DNA from: Candidatus Berkelbacteria bacterium
GTDB lineage: Bacteria; Patescibacteriota; UBA1384; UBA12157; JAENIV01
Direction: 5' to 3'
NCBI GenBank assembly: GCA_016844295.1
Contig: JAENIV010000021.1
Span: forward strand, 1-13,931
Length of the DNA: 13,931 nt
Shown: positions 13,911 through 13,931 of the stretch, in pieces
Layout: each line of letters begins with the position of its first letter
Position numbering within the stretch: the stretch's first letter is position 1
Notes under the pieces: generated by a model
Told to the model about the DNA's origin: nothing
What the model saw: the letters and a program-made list of their open reading frames with translations, nothing else
The model's database searches: none
Program-made: the position numbers and the translations under genes

Positions 13911-13930
13911 CCACGGGCTGAAACCCGCGG
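13911..13930. repeat. REP-like GC-rich palindrome at the right window edge
   Basis: CCACGGG (13911-13917) and CCCGCGG (13924-13930) form a seven-base stem around CTGAAA. The one mismatch on the plus strand (A/C) becomes a G-U pair on the minus strand, so the hairpin is fully paired in minus-strand RNA. It is much richer in G and C than its surroundings and resembles the ACGGGCTGAA-GCCCGT class of dispersed bacterial palindromes. It is cut off by the window edge, so its full extent is unknown. Confidence 0.5.
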
Positions 13931-13931
13931 T

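Overview
The window is a minus-strand block of core information-processing genes. In transcription order, reading from the right end leftward, it runs: a small cupin gene, rpoB, rpoC, rpsL, rpsG (broken), a small PLDc_N-type membrane protein, fusA, a multi-pass membrane protein, and the first 206 codons of tuf. This is the widespread bacterial rpoBC-rpsL-rpsG-fusA-tuf order with extra small membrane-protein genes inserted. The compact RNA polymerase subunits without the large proteobacterial insertions, the moderately AT-rich DNA, the A/T-rich spacers carrying short tandem motifs and the S12 insertion suggest a Candidate Phyla Radiation / Patescibacteria-like bacterium. That assignment is an inference; no rRNA is present to test it. 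TGA acts as a stop codon (for example after the 293-aa membrane protein), so the code-25 lineages (SR1/Gracilibacteria) are unlikely.

Layout. 13911-13930 holds a REP-like palindrome. 13425-13823 is the cupin. 13383-13422 holds two overlapping consensus promoters 11 bp apart, followed by a roughly 200-nt structured leader and rpoB (9855-13175, GTG start). rpoC (5960-9763), rpsL (5380-5859) and rpsG (5002-5380) follow with no convincing internal promoter. rpsG has lost about 30 central codons and changes frame at the same point. A promoter directly after rpsG serves the PLDc_N gene (4626-4916), which ends at a strong bidirectional terminator (4571-4609). fusA (2319-4415) has its own promoter and leader and ends at a terminator (2268-2299). 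Between fusA and tuf lies the only plus-strand unit: a perfect-consensus promoter at 1941-1969, a near-leaderless 55-aa membrane protein, and a possible remnant of an HTH-type regulator. The 293-aa membrane protein (893-1774) and tuf complete the left end. tuf has two promoters flanking a long imperfect RNA helix.

How the parts relate. The genes supply transcription (RpoB, RpoC), the decoding site and head of the small ribosomal subunit (S12, S7) and translation elongation (EF-G, EF-Tu). What would be one str operon in many bacteria is split here into separate units. Three promoters place their -35 box on, or one to two bases after, the stop codon of the preceding gene. The fusA transcript and the longer tuf transcript begin with nearly the same G-rich then T-rich element, which suggests shared control. 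The points most worth checking are the disrupted rpsG, the natural substitutions in the rifampicin-binding region of RpoB, and the leaders of tuf and fusA.
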